A stretch of DNA of 64,000 nt from a virus, in IMG/VR virus record IMGVR_UViG_3300020191_000005, positions 1 through 64,000 of that record. One strand, given 5' to 3'. This document shows positions 15,667 to 21,558 of the stretch, in pieces (position 1 is the stretch's first letter; each line of letters starts with the position of its first letter). The position numbers and the translations under genes were made by a program. Under the pieces are notes generated by a model that saw only the letters and a program-made list of their open reading frames with translations, had not been told where the DNA came from and made no database searches.

Positions 15667-16626
15667 ATGGCTAATCAAAACAAATTTGAAGCAATGCTTG
15701 AAAAGCTAATTGCTGAAGACAAAGCGGGAGCAGAAGAACTGTTTCACGAAATTGTGGTTGAAAAATCACGTGATATTTACGAAAATCTTTTAAAAGATGA
15801 TGTAGAAGAAGTTGAAGTAGAAGAAGCAACTGACGAAGAAGTTGATGAATCTTCAGATGATGAAGAGACTAATGAAGCAACTGACGAAGAAGTTGATGAA
15901 TCTTCAGACGACGAAGAAACTAACGAAGCAACTGACGAAGAAGTTGATGAATCTTCAGATGAAGAAGTTGACGAAAACTTTGTAGACGAAATTACACCAG
16001 AAGCAGAAGATGACATGGGTGGCGATGCCGCTGATGACATGATGGCAGATATTGCCGCAGACAGCGAAGAAGGTGATGAATCAGATAGCGACGAAGAAGA
16101 AATTGAAGACAGAGTTACTGATTTAGAAGACACATTCGATGACCTAAAAGCTGAATTTGATGCTATGATGGCTGATAAAGACGGTGACGAAGATGAAGGC
16201 GATGCAGAACCAGAAATGGATATGGACGCTGGAGACGACGAAGGTGATGACGAAGAGGCAGAAGAAGCATTTGCTCCTGAAGCCGATCTTGAAGTAGCAC
16301 CAGCATTTGAAGGCAAAAAAGATGCCAACACTGAAATGCGTGAGTATGTTGAAAAAGTAACAGCTAATATGGGCGACAATGGTGCAAACACCAAATCTCC
16401 AGTAGCTGGCGCTAACGACATGGGTGGAACTGCTAGTAACATTGCACAAGGTGGTGATGAAAAAGGCGGGAAAGCTGACTCGGCTAAAGAAGATAACGCA
16501 GGGAACGTTAACGTACCAGGCGGAAAAGCTTCAAAGTCAATGAGTGCTAACTCAAAAGGCCACGGCGCTGAGAAAAAAGGCGCAGGCGAAACAGGAACTG
16601 ATAGTAAAAGTACTATTGGATCTTAA
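15667..16626 (+). CDS. Very acidic prohead core-like protein
   Basis: A 319-aa protein. The first 40 residues are a helical head (FEAMLEKLIAEDKAGAEELF, then HEIVVEKSRDIYENLLKD); residues about 48-240 are almost entirely Asp/Glu with Ser, Ala and Met; the C-terminus is Gly/Lys/Asn-rich and disordered. Position between gp20 and the gp21 protease, plus acidity, fits a prohead core/scaffold protein (T4 gp67/gp68 are acidic core proteins). It contains two and a half copies of a 17-residue repeat (EATDEEVDESSDDEETN). It is probably digested by gp21 on maturation. Confidence 0.75.
   Translation: MANQNKFEAMLEKLIAEDKAGAEELFHEIVVEKSRDIYENLLKDDVEEVEVEEATDEEVDESSDDEETNEATDEEVDESSDDEETNEATDEEVDESSDEEVDENFVDEITPEAEDDMGGDAADDMMADIAADSEEGDESDSDEEEIEDRVTDLEDTFDDLKAEFDAMMADKDGDEDEGDAEPEMDMDAGDDEGDDEEAEEAFAPEADLEVAPAFEGKKDANTEMREYVEKVTANMGDNGANTKSPVAGANDMGGTASNIAQGGDEKGGKADSAKEDNAGNVNVPGGKASKSMSANSKGHGAEKKGAGETGTDSKSTIGS
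15826..15963 (+). repeat. 51-bp tandem coding repeat
   Basis: Units at 15826-15876 and 15877-15927 and a partial unit from 15928 are nearly identical at the DNA level and in frame, encoding ATDEEVDESSDDEETNE. The synonymous differences (gatgat/gacgac) show that the duplication is not brand new. Confidence 0.9.
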
Positions 16627-16644
16627 TAGTTAAGGAACTTATAG

Positions 16645-17277
16645 GTGTTTAATTTAACTGAGACATTGACATTCGACCAAGCAGGTATGGTCGTCGAGAC
16701 TACTGAAAACAAGAATGGAGGCAAAGATCTTTATCTTAAAGGTATTTGTATCCAGGGCGGTGTAAAAAATGCTAACCAGCGAGTTTACCCTGTTACTGAG
16801 ATAGGTAGAGCTGTCAAAACTCTCAACGATCAAATCACAGGAGGATATAGTGTTCTTGGAGAAGTTGATCACCCAGAAGGACTTAACATAAACTTAGACC
16901 GTGTAAGCCATATGATCACAGATATGTGGATGGATGGACCAAACGGTTATGGCAAAATGAAAGTTTTACCAACACCGATGGGCACCTTAGTTAAAACAAT
17001 GCTGGAAAGCGGAGTTAAACTAGGTGTTTCATCAAGAGGTAGCGGAAACGTAAGTGAAGACGGTTCCGGTGAAGTAAGTGACTACGAAATCATCACAGTT
17101 GATGTTGTAGCACAACCAAGTGCTCCGGGTGCATACCCAACCCCAATATATGAGCATTTACTAAACGCCCGTGGGGGGTATCAGGCACTTAATGTAGCAC
17201 GAGAAGTCCAAGGCGACGCGAAGGCACAAAAATATTTAAAAGAATCTTTGGTGAATATCATCAAGGGTCTAAGGTAA
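16645..17277 (+). CDS. gp21: Prohead maturation protease gp21
   Basis: A 210-aa T4-type prohead protease. It shows the catalytic set of the family: His76 in EVDHPEG, Ser129/Ser130 in GVSSRGSG and Asp153 in DYEIITVDVVAQPSAPGA. The N-terminal KGICIQGGVKNANQRVYP block is also typical. It cleaves scaffold, capsid and internal proteins after (I/L)xE. The start is GTG at 16645, with AAGGA 8 nt upstream. It sits between the acidic core protein and scaffold gp22. Confidence 0.95.
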   Translation: MFNLTETLTFDQAGMVVETTENKNGGKDLYLKGICIQGGVKNANQRVYPVTEIGRAVKTLNDQITGGYSVLGEVDHPEGLNINLDRVSHMITDMWMDGPNGYGKMKVLPTPMGTLVKTMLESGVKLGVSSRGSGNVSEDGSGEVSDYEIITVDVVAQPSAPGAYPTPIYEHLLNARGGYQALNVAREVQGDAKAQKYLKESLVNIIKGLR

Positions 17278-17290
17278 TAAGGAGACCATA

Positions 17291-18394
17291 ATGTTGGAAG
17301 CACTGAAATCACTTTTTGAAAACAATGTACTTTCTGAAGAGATTAAAGCTGACATCCAAGAGGCATGGGACAAGCAAGTTAACGAAAATAAACTTGCTGT
17401 AACCGCTGAACTTCGCGAAGAGTTTGCTTCAAAGTATGAGCATGATAAGGCTCAGATGATTGAAGCTGTTGACTCACTAGTTAACGACAAACTAAGCGAA
17501 GAAATTTCTGAATTTGCTGAAGATAGAAAAGCATTAGCAGAAGCAAGAGCAAAATACGCTGTTGCGATGCGTGAAAACGCAGGTATGCTAAAAGGTTTTG
17601 TATTTGATCAGCTAAAGAAGGAAGTTGGAGAACTACATGAAGATCAAAAAGTTGTATCAGAGAAATTTGGAAAACTTGAAGAATTTGTAGTAGAAGCTTT
17701 AGCAAAAGAAATTGCAGAGTTCCATCAAGATAAACGTGATTTAGCTGAAACGAAAGTACGTTTAGTACGTGAAGCTAAAGAACACTTAGCAAAAGTTAAA
17801 ACTACTTTTGTTAAAAGAAGTGCAGAGTTAGTAACTGAAACAGTAAGTAAAGGCCTTAAAAAGGAAATTACAGCACTGAAAGAAGATATTGATTCAGCAC
17901 GTAAAAACGATTTTGGTCGTAAGATTTTCGAAACGTTTGCAAATGAGTATACTAATAGTTACTTAAATGAAAAATCAGAAACATCTAAGCTAATGAAAGT
18001 TGTTGCGTTGAAAGACAAAACAGTTGAAGAAGCAAAAAGTGTAGCTGAACAAGCGAAGAAAGTCATTGCTACAAGAGATGCAGAGATTGCAAAACTTGTA
18101 GAAGCGACTAAGAGAAAAGAAGTAATGCACGAATTAACTGGTCCTTTGAGCAAGGATCAACGTGAGATTATGAATGACTTACTGGAAAGTGTACAGACAG
18201 ACAAATTGAAAAGTTCGTTTGACAAGTATATTACTGCCGTTATTGACGGGAAGACTCCGGAAAAGAAAAAGGCTAAATTGACTGAGTCAGAGGCAAAAGA
18301 AATCACAGGCAACAAAGAAACTAACGTTAGTAGTGTAAGCGTCGAATCAACAAATAATATTGTTGACATTAGACGACTTGCAGGATTGAAATAA
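17291..18394 (+). CDS. gp22: Prohead scaffold protein gp22
   Basis: A 367-aa protein that is helical and highly charged almost throughout (coiled-coil segments from about 20 to 290), starting MLEALKSLFENNVLSEEIK. That composition and its location between gp21 and gp23 identify the major scaffold core protein, which is removed by gp21 proteolysis. It has a GGAGACC site before the ATG and lies 10 nt before gp23. The C-terminus (NNIVDIRRLAGLK) is a short conserved-looking tail of the kind scaffolds use to contact the shell. Confidence 0.9.
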   Translation: MLEALKSLFENNVLSEEIKADIQEAWDKQVNENKLAVTAELREEFASKYEHDKAQMIEAVDSLVNDKLSEEISEFAEDRKALAEARAKYAVAMRENAGMLKGFVFDQLKKEVGELHEDQKVVSEKFGKLEEFVVEALAKEIAEFHQDKRDLAETKVRLVREAKEHLAKVKTTFVKRSAELVTETVSKGLKKEITALKEDIDSARKNDFGRKIFETFANEYTNSYLNEKSETSKLMKVVALKDKTVEEAKSVAEQAKKVIATRDAEIAKLVEATKRKEVMHELTGPLSKDQREIMNDLLESVQTDKLKSSFDKYITAVIDGKTPEKKKAKLTESEAKEITGNKETNVSSVSVESTNNIVDIRRLAGLK

Positions 18395-18404
18395 GGAGAA
18401 AATA

Positions 18405-19574
18405 ATGTCAGAACTACTAGAAAGTCGCTGGCAGGATACCAAGGTTGCACTTTTAGAAGGCCTTCAAGGCAATAAGAAAGCAATCATGGCAAGCACTCTT
18501 GAAAACACACGCAAGTGGTTGAATGAGACTGCTACAGCCGGAAGCACAAGCGCCGGTAATGTTGCAACTCTAAATAGAGTTATCCTACCAGTAATCAGAC
18601 GTGTCATGCCAACTGTTATCGCCAACGAATTGGTCGGTGTACAGCCTATGACAGGTCCAGTGGGTCAAATCCACACATTAAGAGTACGTTACTCAGATAC
18701 ATCTGATGGTAACGAAGTTGGTGAAGAAGCACTATCACCATTTAAGATCGCGGCGGCTTACTCAGGTAACGCTACTGATGCATCACCAAAAGGATCTGCA
18801 ACAGCGGCTCTTGAAGGTGCGGCAGGCAAGAGATTGTCAATTCAGATCTTAAAGCAAACAGTCGAAGCAAAAACCAGAAAGCTATCAGCTAGATGGACTT
18901 TTGAAGCGGCTCAAGATGCTCAAGCACAGCAAGGCATTGACATCGAAGCAGAAATCATGGCGGCACTAGCCCAAGAGATTACTGCTGAGATCGACCAAGA
19001 AGTATTAGCTTCTTTACGTGCATTAGCTGGATCAACTAACAACCAAAACTACGATCAGACTGCTGTTAGCGGTACTGCAACATTCGTTGGTGACGAACAT
19101 GCGGCTTTAGCTGTAATGATCAACCGTGTTGCTAACGTTATTGCTCAGCGTACACGTCGTGGTGCTGGTAACTACGCAGTGGTATCTCCACAAGCGTTAA
19201 CTGTACTTCAGAGTGCAACTACTTCAGCGTTCGCAAGAACAACTGAAGGTTCATTCGAAGCACCAACAAACACTAAAATGGTTGGAACATTAAATTCAGC
19301 TATGAAAGTTTATGTTGATAGTTACGCGGCAGATGACACAGCGGTACTAGTTGGTTACAAAGGTTCTTCTGAATCAGACGCACCAGCGTTTTACTGCCCA
19401 TACATTCCATTAATGAGCAGTGGCGTAGTGTTAGATCCAGATAGCTTTGAGCCAGTAGTTAGCTTTATGACTAGATACGGATATGTTGAGTTGTCAAACA
19501 CAGCATCGTCTCTAGGTAATGCGGCAGACTACTTAGGTACAGTTAGCTTTACATCTACACCTACTTTCTCTTAA
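18405..19574 (+). CDS. gp23: Major capsid protein gp23
   Basis: A 389-aa T4-type major capsid protein with the usual blocks: LNRVILPVIRRVMPTVIANE and LVGVQPMTGPVGQIHTLRVRY (about 55-97), KTRKLSARWTFEAAQDAQAQQG (seen near 155), and a C-terminal VVLDPDSFEPVVSFMTRYGY. A prohead-protease site is visible at WLNE-TATAG (after Glu41), a shorter propeptide than in T4 (65 residues). The protein is shorter than T4 gp23 (521) and typical cyanophage gp23. A strong terminator follows 27 nt after the stop. Confidence 0.97.
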   Translation: MSELLESRWQDTKVALLEGLQGNKKAIMASTLENTRKWLNETATAGSTSAGNVATLNRVILPVIRRVMPTVIANELVGVQPMTGPVGQIHTLRVRYSDTSDGNEVGEEALSPFKIAAAYSGNATDASPKGSATAALEGAAGKRLSIQILKQTVEAKTRKLSARWTFEAAQDAQAQQGIDIEAEIMAALAQEITAEIDQEVLASLRALAGSTNNQNYDQTAVSGTATFVGDEHAALAVMINRVANVIAQRTRRGAGNYAVVSPQALTVLQSATTSAFARTTEGSFEAPTNTKMVGTLNSAMKVYVDSYAADDTAVLVGYKGSSESDAPAFYCPYIPLMSSGVVLDPDSFEPVVSFMTRYGYVELSNTASSLGNAADYLGTVSFTSTPTFS

Positions 19575-19601
19575 GACATAGTCTTAACGGAATAAGATTA
19601 A

Positions 19602-19631
19602 AGGGCGGCATTTATTTGTCGCCCTTTTTTT
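19602..19631 (+). terminator. Intrinsic terminator of the head operon
   Basis: AGGGCGGCA / TGTCGCCCT, a 9-bp stem with one G-U pair and a 6-nt loop, followed by seven T, 27 nt after the gp23 stop. Confidence 0.92.
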
Positions 19632-19676
19632 ATGGCCTTTTAATGATTATCTGCATGACTTTTACTTTGTAATATG

Positions 19677-19684
19677 TTTAAATA
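19677..19684 (+). promoter_or_regulatory. Weak late-promoter candidate upstream of pqqA
   Basis: TTTAAATA (19677-19684), 38 bp before the pqqA ATG, is the only late-like box between the gp23 terminator and pqqA. Confidence 0.4.
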
Positions 19685-19688
19685 ATAG

Positions 19689-19703
19689 TGTGCAAGTTGC
19701 ACA
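19689..19703. promoter_or_regulatory. 15-bp dyad upstream of pqqA
   Basis: TGTGCAAGTTGCACA, a perfect 7+1+7 inverted repeat between the candidate late box and the pqqA ribosome-binding site. The one-base centre makes an RNA hairpin unlikely and a protein-binding operator more plausible; the binder is unknown. Confidence 0.45.
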
Positions 19704-19721
19704 TATTATTAGGAGATTATT

Positions 19722-19796
19722 ATGAAATGGACTAAACCTCAAGCAACAGAAATGCGTTTTGGATTTGAAGTGACGATGTATGTAATGAACAAGTAA
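19722..19796 (+). CDS. pqqA: PqqA-like PQQ precursor peptide
   Basis: A 24-codon gene with an ideal ribosome-binding site (AGGAGA, 6-nt spacing). The peptide starts MKWTKP and contains RFGFEVTMYV. PqqA is the ribosomal substrate for pyrroloquinoline quinone: PqqE cross-links its conserved Glu and Tyr in an E-V-T-x-Y motif, here Glu16 and Tyr20, exactly spaced. Bacterial PqqA peptides of 22-29 aa share the W-(T/K)KP start and the R-(L/I/F)G(F/L)EVT core, so the match covers the whole length. No other pqq gene is in this window, so host PqqBCDE would be needed. It stands alone between two terminators immediately downstream of the capsid gene, implying late, possibly high expression. Confidence 0.9.
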   Translation: MKWTKPQATEMRFGFEVTMYVMNK

Positions 19797-19823
19797 TACT
19801 TGTTTATACATTGAAACATAAAA

Positions 19824-19847
19824 AGCATTCTCCGGAGTGCTTTTTTA
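19824..19847 (+). terminator. Intrinsic terminator after pqqA
   Basis: AGCATTC-TCCG-GAGTGCT, a 7-bp stem with a stable C(UCCG)G tetraloop, followed by a T run, 28 nt after the pqqA stop. Confidence 0.9.
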
Positions 19848-19888
19848 TGACTAAAATTCCATTTTATATATTTTGGTAAACAAAGTGA

Positions 19889-19917
19889 TTGCTCTTTGTT
19901 AATAACAATGTTATATT
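19889..19917 (+). promoter_or_regulatory. Sigma-70-like promoter candidate for the structured RNA
   Basis: TTGCTC (19889-19894), 17-bp spacer, TATATT (19912-19917). The -35 is weak and the -10 good. It would start RNA near 19925, just before the first helix of the candidate RNA. Confidence 0.4.
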
Positions 19918-19924
19918 AATTACA

Positions 19925-20130
19925 TAGCAACAAAAGAGTAATTAGCTTTTGTTTGTAGTGCAAGGAAGAGGCCTTTACCAGAAGGGTCGAACTTGACTGT
20001 CCAGGGGTGGTACCCAGGCTTGGTAGTAGAAATACGCTGAGTCACATCGCACTAACCCGCGGGGATAGGTTGTACGGTTTAGGAATGGTATTCCGGTCCG
20101 TACTTGGAGGTGTACCCAAGTCCTCCCTAT
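19925..20130 (+). ncRNA. Candidate structured RNA, multi-branched
   Basis: There is no open gene from 19797 to 20364, but this part is packed with helices: CAAAAG/CTTTTG (19931-19951); TAGTGC (19956-19961) pairing with GCACTA (20049-20054) around several small hairpins, including GGGT-GGT-ACCC; GTACGG (20072-20077) with CCGTAC (20098-20103) enclosing GGAAT-GGT-ATTCC (20082-20094); and ACTTGG (20102-20107) with CCAAGT (20116-20121). GGAGG in that last loop can pair with CCTCC just downstream (20122-20126), a pseudoknot or switch. The base composition is more GC-rich than the surroundings. It matches no RNA family I can name. The remaining 20131-20190 shows nothing else. Confidence 0.55.
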
Positions 20131-20193
20131 TTTGCTATACTTAAATTTAGACTCGCAAAAAGACCTATTATAAGCACCTTTTTCGTCGACCAG

Positions 20194-20201
20194 CTAAATA
20201 C
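20194..20201 (+). promoter_or_regulatory. Late-promoter box
   Basis: CTAAATAC followed by ATATAACA, the same 15-base TAAATACATATAACA extension found at 27344 and 35021. The only thing downstream before a terminator (20246) is about 40 nt of non-coding DNA. Confidence 0.6.
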
Positions 20202-20222
20202 ATATAACAACTAAACAAAACC

Positions 20223-20246
20223 AAACTGCTTTATGCAGTTTTTTTT
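20223..20246 (+). terminator. Small intrinsic terminator
   Basis: AAACTGC-TTTAT-GCAGTTT followed by T's (eight T in a row in total). It separates the preceding late box and structured RNA from the csp promoter. Confidence 0.8.
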
Positions 20247-20250
20247 GTGA

Positions 20251-20258
20251 CTAAATAC
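20251..20258 (+). promoter_or_regulatory. Late promoter for csp
   Basis: CTAAATAC directly after the T run (…TTTGTGA-CTAAATAC), 106 bp upstream of the csp ATG. Its downstream AATTGA repeats the sequence at the 15616 promoter. The long untranslated leader recalls bacterial csp leaders, though no cold-box is identified. Confidence 0.7.
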
Positions 20259-20364
20259 AATTGAGACAAGACAGTAATAAGAACAAGACGCAGTAGAAAT
20301 AACAACCCTCCCGCCCTAATATTAGATACAAACTTCCTCAAAATAAACACTAACAAGGAAAAAC

Positions 20365-20565
20365 ATGAGTAATCAAGGAAAAGTAAAATGGTTCAATGCC
20401 ACTAAAGGTTTTGGATTTATCGCTACCGAAGACAAAGATATCTTCGTACACATTTCAGCAGTAGAAGCCGCAGGCTTACACTCGTTGAATGAAGGCGATA
20501 CTGTAGAGTTTGAAACACAGGATGGTCCAAAAGGCCCTTCTGCTATAAACTTATCAGTCAAGTAG
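20365..20565 (+). CDS. csp: Cold-shock-domain RNA chaperone
   Basis: A 66-aa CspA-type protein. Both RNA-binding motifs are intact: KGFGFI (RNP1, residues 14-19) and DIFVHIS (RNP2, 25-31), in the usual GKVKWFN...EGDTVEFE framework. Cold-shock proteins bind single-stranded nucleic acid and melt RNA structure; a phage copy could help late translation or replication. It has AAGGA before the ATG, its own late promoter with a long leader, and its own terminator, so it is a self-contained cassette. It is about as similar to bacterial Csps as they are to each other and was probably acquired from a host. Confidence 0.95.
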   Translation: MSNQGKVKWFNATKGFGFIATEDKDIFVHISAVEAAGLHSLNEGDTVEFETQDGPKGPSAINLSVK

Positions 20566-20578
20566 TAGAACTACAACT

Positions 20579-20612
20579 ATAGGCCCTCTGTTCGCATTGG
20601 GCCTATTTTTTT
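20579..20612 (+). terminator. Intrinsic terminator after csp
   Basis: ATAGGCCC / GGGCCTAT, an 8-bp perfect stem with a 12-nt loop, then seven T, 13 nt past the csp stop. Confidence 0.92.
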
Positions 20613-20625
20613 GACTAAATTTTTC

Positions 20626-20643
20626 TTATATACCCATAAAAAT
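20626..20643 (+). repeat. 18-bp direct repeat, left copy
   Basis: TTATATACCCATAAAAAT, identical to 21363-21380. The two copies flank the 20688-21305 gene block. In the left copy the frame reads IFLIYP-stop, resembling the VIFIYP-stop end of the small membrane peptide in the right copy, so it may be the scar of a duplication. Confidence 0.8.
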
Positions 20644-20650
20644 TACCTGG

Positions 20651-20678
20651 TTGTTATTATCTGCTACGATAGTATAAT
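20651..20678 (+). promoter_or_regulatory. Sigma-70-like promoter, nearly leaderless
   Basis: TTGTTA (20651-20656), 16-bp spacer, perfect TATAAT (20673-20678). The ATG at 20688 is only 9 nt beyond the -10, so transcripts would start within a few bases of it. Confidence 0.55.
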
Positions 20679-20687
20679 AGTATTACT

Positions 20688-20888
20688 ATGAAGAAAAAGA
20701 TAAGAATAAGTGGAGTAGGAACCGAGTCAGGTAACCATAAGGATGGCAAGCGTTATCCACACGGAAAAAAGAATCCTGACTTGGATAATTTGGAAGCAGG
20801 TGACCCTGCAAATAACAAGGAGAAAGGAGATGATCAAGAGGATCAAGTATGGAAAGCAGATGATGTTAGACCACACCATTGGCGGTAA
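20688..20888 (+). CDS. Small charged hypothetical protein
   Basis: A 66-aa highly polar protein (Lys, Asp, Gly, Asn-rich; ends DVRPHHWR). No domain recognised. There is no ribosome-binding site, but a TATAAT box 9 nt upstream suggests a leaderless message. Its 3' part overlaps the next frame by 59 nt; both frames look protein-like in different sections. It is the first gene of the block with tusE. Confidence in it as a gene is moderate. Confidence 0.55.
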   Translation: MKKKIRISGVGTESGNHKDGKRYPHGKKNPDLDNLEAGDPANNKEKGDDQEDQVWKADDVRPHHWR

Positions 20889-21012
20889 CAAGGATAATGT
20901 TGTTAACCCTCGCAACACGTTTAAGAAAGAGGACATAATCAAGAGACCTGACGCAGGGCGTTGGAACTTTGATTACATTGCAAAAAACAACTTATGGAGA
21001 AATGAAGTATGA
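20830..21012 (+). CDS. Small hypothetical protein coupled to tusE
   Basis: A 60-aa protein when started at the ATG at 20830, which has an AAGGAGAAAGGAG ribosome-binding region. A longer start at 20743 exists but has no such site, and its extra residues look out of frame. The C-terminal half (PRNTFKKEDIIKRPDAGRWN, then FDYIAKNNLWRNEV) looks like a real protein; function unknown. Its stop overlaps the tusE start (ATGA), so it is probably co-translated with tusE. Confidence 0.6.
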   Translation: MIKRIKYGKQMMLDHTIGGNKDNVVNPRNTFKKEDIIKRPDAGRWNFDYIAKNNLWRNEV

Positions 21013-21305
21013 GTATTGAAAGAGACGGTGACGGATTCCTCGTGTCAATGAGTGATTGGAGTGAGGAAGTAATGCACTCTATGGCTCGTGAAGATGACAA
21101 GACGCTTACCGAAGAACAGGTAAGCCACATTATGTTAGCACGTTCTATGTATGAAGAAACATCAATGGTGCCACGAGTAAAGGACTTTGGTAAAGCATTG
21201 GGCATGGATCGCAAAGCAAAAGGCCTGTATGATGCTTGGAAGACCGGTCCAATGAAACAGATTGCCAAGTATGGTGGGCTCCCCAAGCCGACTGGTTGCG
21301 TGTGA
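21009..21305 (+). CDS. tusE: TusE/DsrC-family sulfur-relay protein
   Basis: A 98-aa protein with the family layout: GFLVSMSDWSEEV near residues 9-21, a central helix around EEQVSHIMLARSMYEE, and the diagnostic C-terminal arm GGLPKPTGCV with the penultimate cysteine (Cys97). DsrC proper also has a second cysteine 11 residues earlier; here that position is Ala86, so this is TusE-like, the persulfide acceptor used in tRNA 2-thiouridine synthesis, or a related single-Cys variant. Phage-borne dsrC/tusE genes are known from marine phages. It is coupled to the upstream small ORF (ATGA) and to a downstream membrane peptide (GTGA). Confidence 0.92.
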   Translation: MSIERDGDGFLVSMSDWSEEVMHSMAREDDKTLTEEQVSHIMLARSMYEETSMVPRVKDFGKALGMDRKAKGLYDAWKTGPMKQIAKYGGLPKPTGCV

Positions 21306-21376
21306 AACTCCACGATGGACACAAATGGCTTATTACTTTAGTAATAGTGTCATTAGTTATTTTTATATACCCATAA
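21302..21376 (+). CDS. 24-aa single-span membrane peptide
   Basis: A GTG start overlaps the tusE stop (GTGTGA, 4-nt overlap), and the frame encodes a short polar head (KLHDGHKW) plus a hydrophobic span (LITLVIVSLVIFIYP). Such start-stop overlap and a clean transmembrane segment suggest a real micro-protein, though at 24 codons chance cannot be excluded. The last codons fall in the 18-bp direct repeat. Confidence 0.45.
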   Translation: MKLHDGHKWLITLVIVSLVIFIYP

Positions 21377-21380
21377 AAAT
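21363..21380 (+). repeat. 18-bp direct repeat, right copy
   Basis: Second exact copy of TTATATACCCATAAAAAT (first at 20626-20643), 737 bp apart. It covers the end of the membrane peptide gene. Confidence 0.8.
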
Positions 21381-21418
21381 ATTCAGTGCTAGATTCTGTC
21401 AAAAAGTGCGAAACTAGG

Positions 21419-21446
21419 TTGACAAATTACTAAATACTTGTATAAT
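21419..21446 (+). promoter_or_regulatory. Consensus sigma-70 promoter with an embedded late box
   Basis: TTGACA (21419-21424), 16-bp spacer, TATAAT (21441-21446): both hexamers are perfect. The spacer itself contains CTAAATAC (21430-21437), the late box, so this unit may be read both early and late. Confidence 0.8.
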
Positions 21447-21452
21447 AATATT

Positions 21453-21535
21453 ATTGTTTACTAATAGAGTAAACACACAATCGGAAGGCGACCCAAGTAG
21501 CGATGCTTAAAGGCTACAGCAAGTCGCCTTTTTTT
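21453..21535 (+). ncRNA. Candidate small RNA with its own promoter and terminator
   Basis: Starting 7 nt after the perfect TATAAT and ending at a T run, about 80 nt. Helices: GTTTAC/GTAAAC (21456-21474), then AAGGCGAC/GTCGCCTT (21485-21530) enclosing GTAGC/GCTAC, then T7. There is no meaningful reading frame. It could instead be an attenuated leader of the following gene. Confidence 0.5.
21485..21535 (+). terminator. Intrinsic terminator of the small RNA
   Basis: AAGGCGAC pairs with GTCGCCTT around a structured 30-nt loop, followed by seven T and ATGACTAAA. It lies 23 nt before the next gene's start. Confidence 0.75.
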
Positions 21536-21558
21536 ATGACTAAAATTTGGAGACTATG

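Noticed and set aside
15777-16442. 221-aa minus-strand frame of Ser/Ala repeats
   Set aside because: It is the complement of the Asp/Glu-rich plus-strand repeat in the core protein; nearly pure Ser/Ala content is an artefact.
20743-20829. Longer start for the 60-aa gene before tusE
   Set aside because: No ribosome-binding site and the extra 29 residues read like an off-frame translation of the upstream gene.
21547-21558. TTG start for the exported protein
   Set aside because: The TTG overlaps the GGAG ribosome-binding site itself; the ATGs a few bases later have proper spacing.
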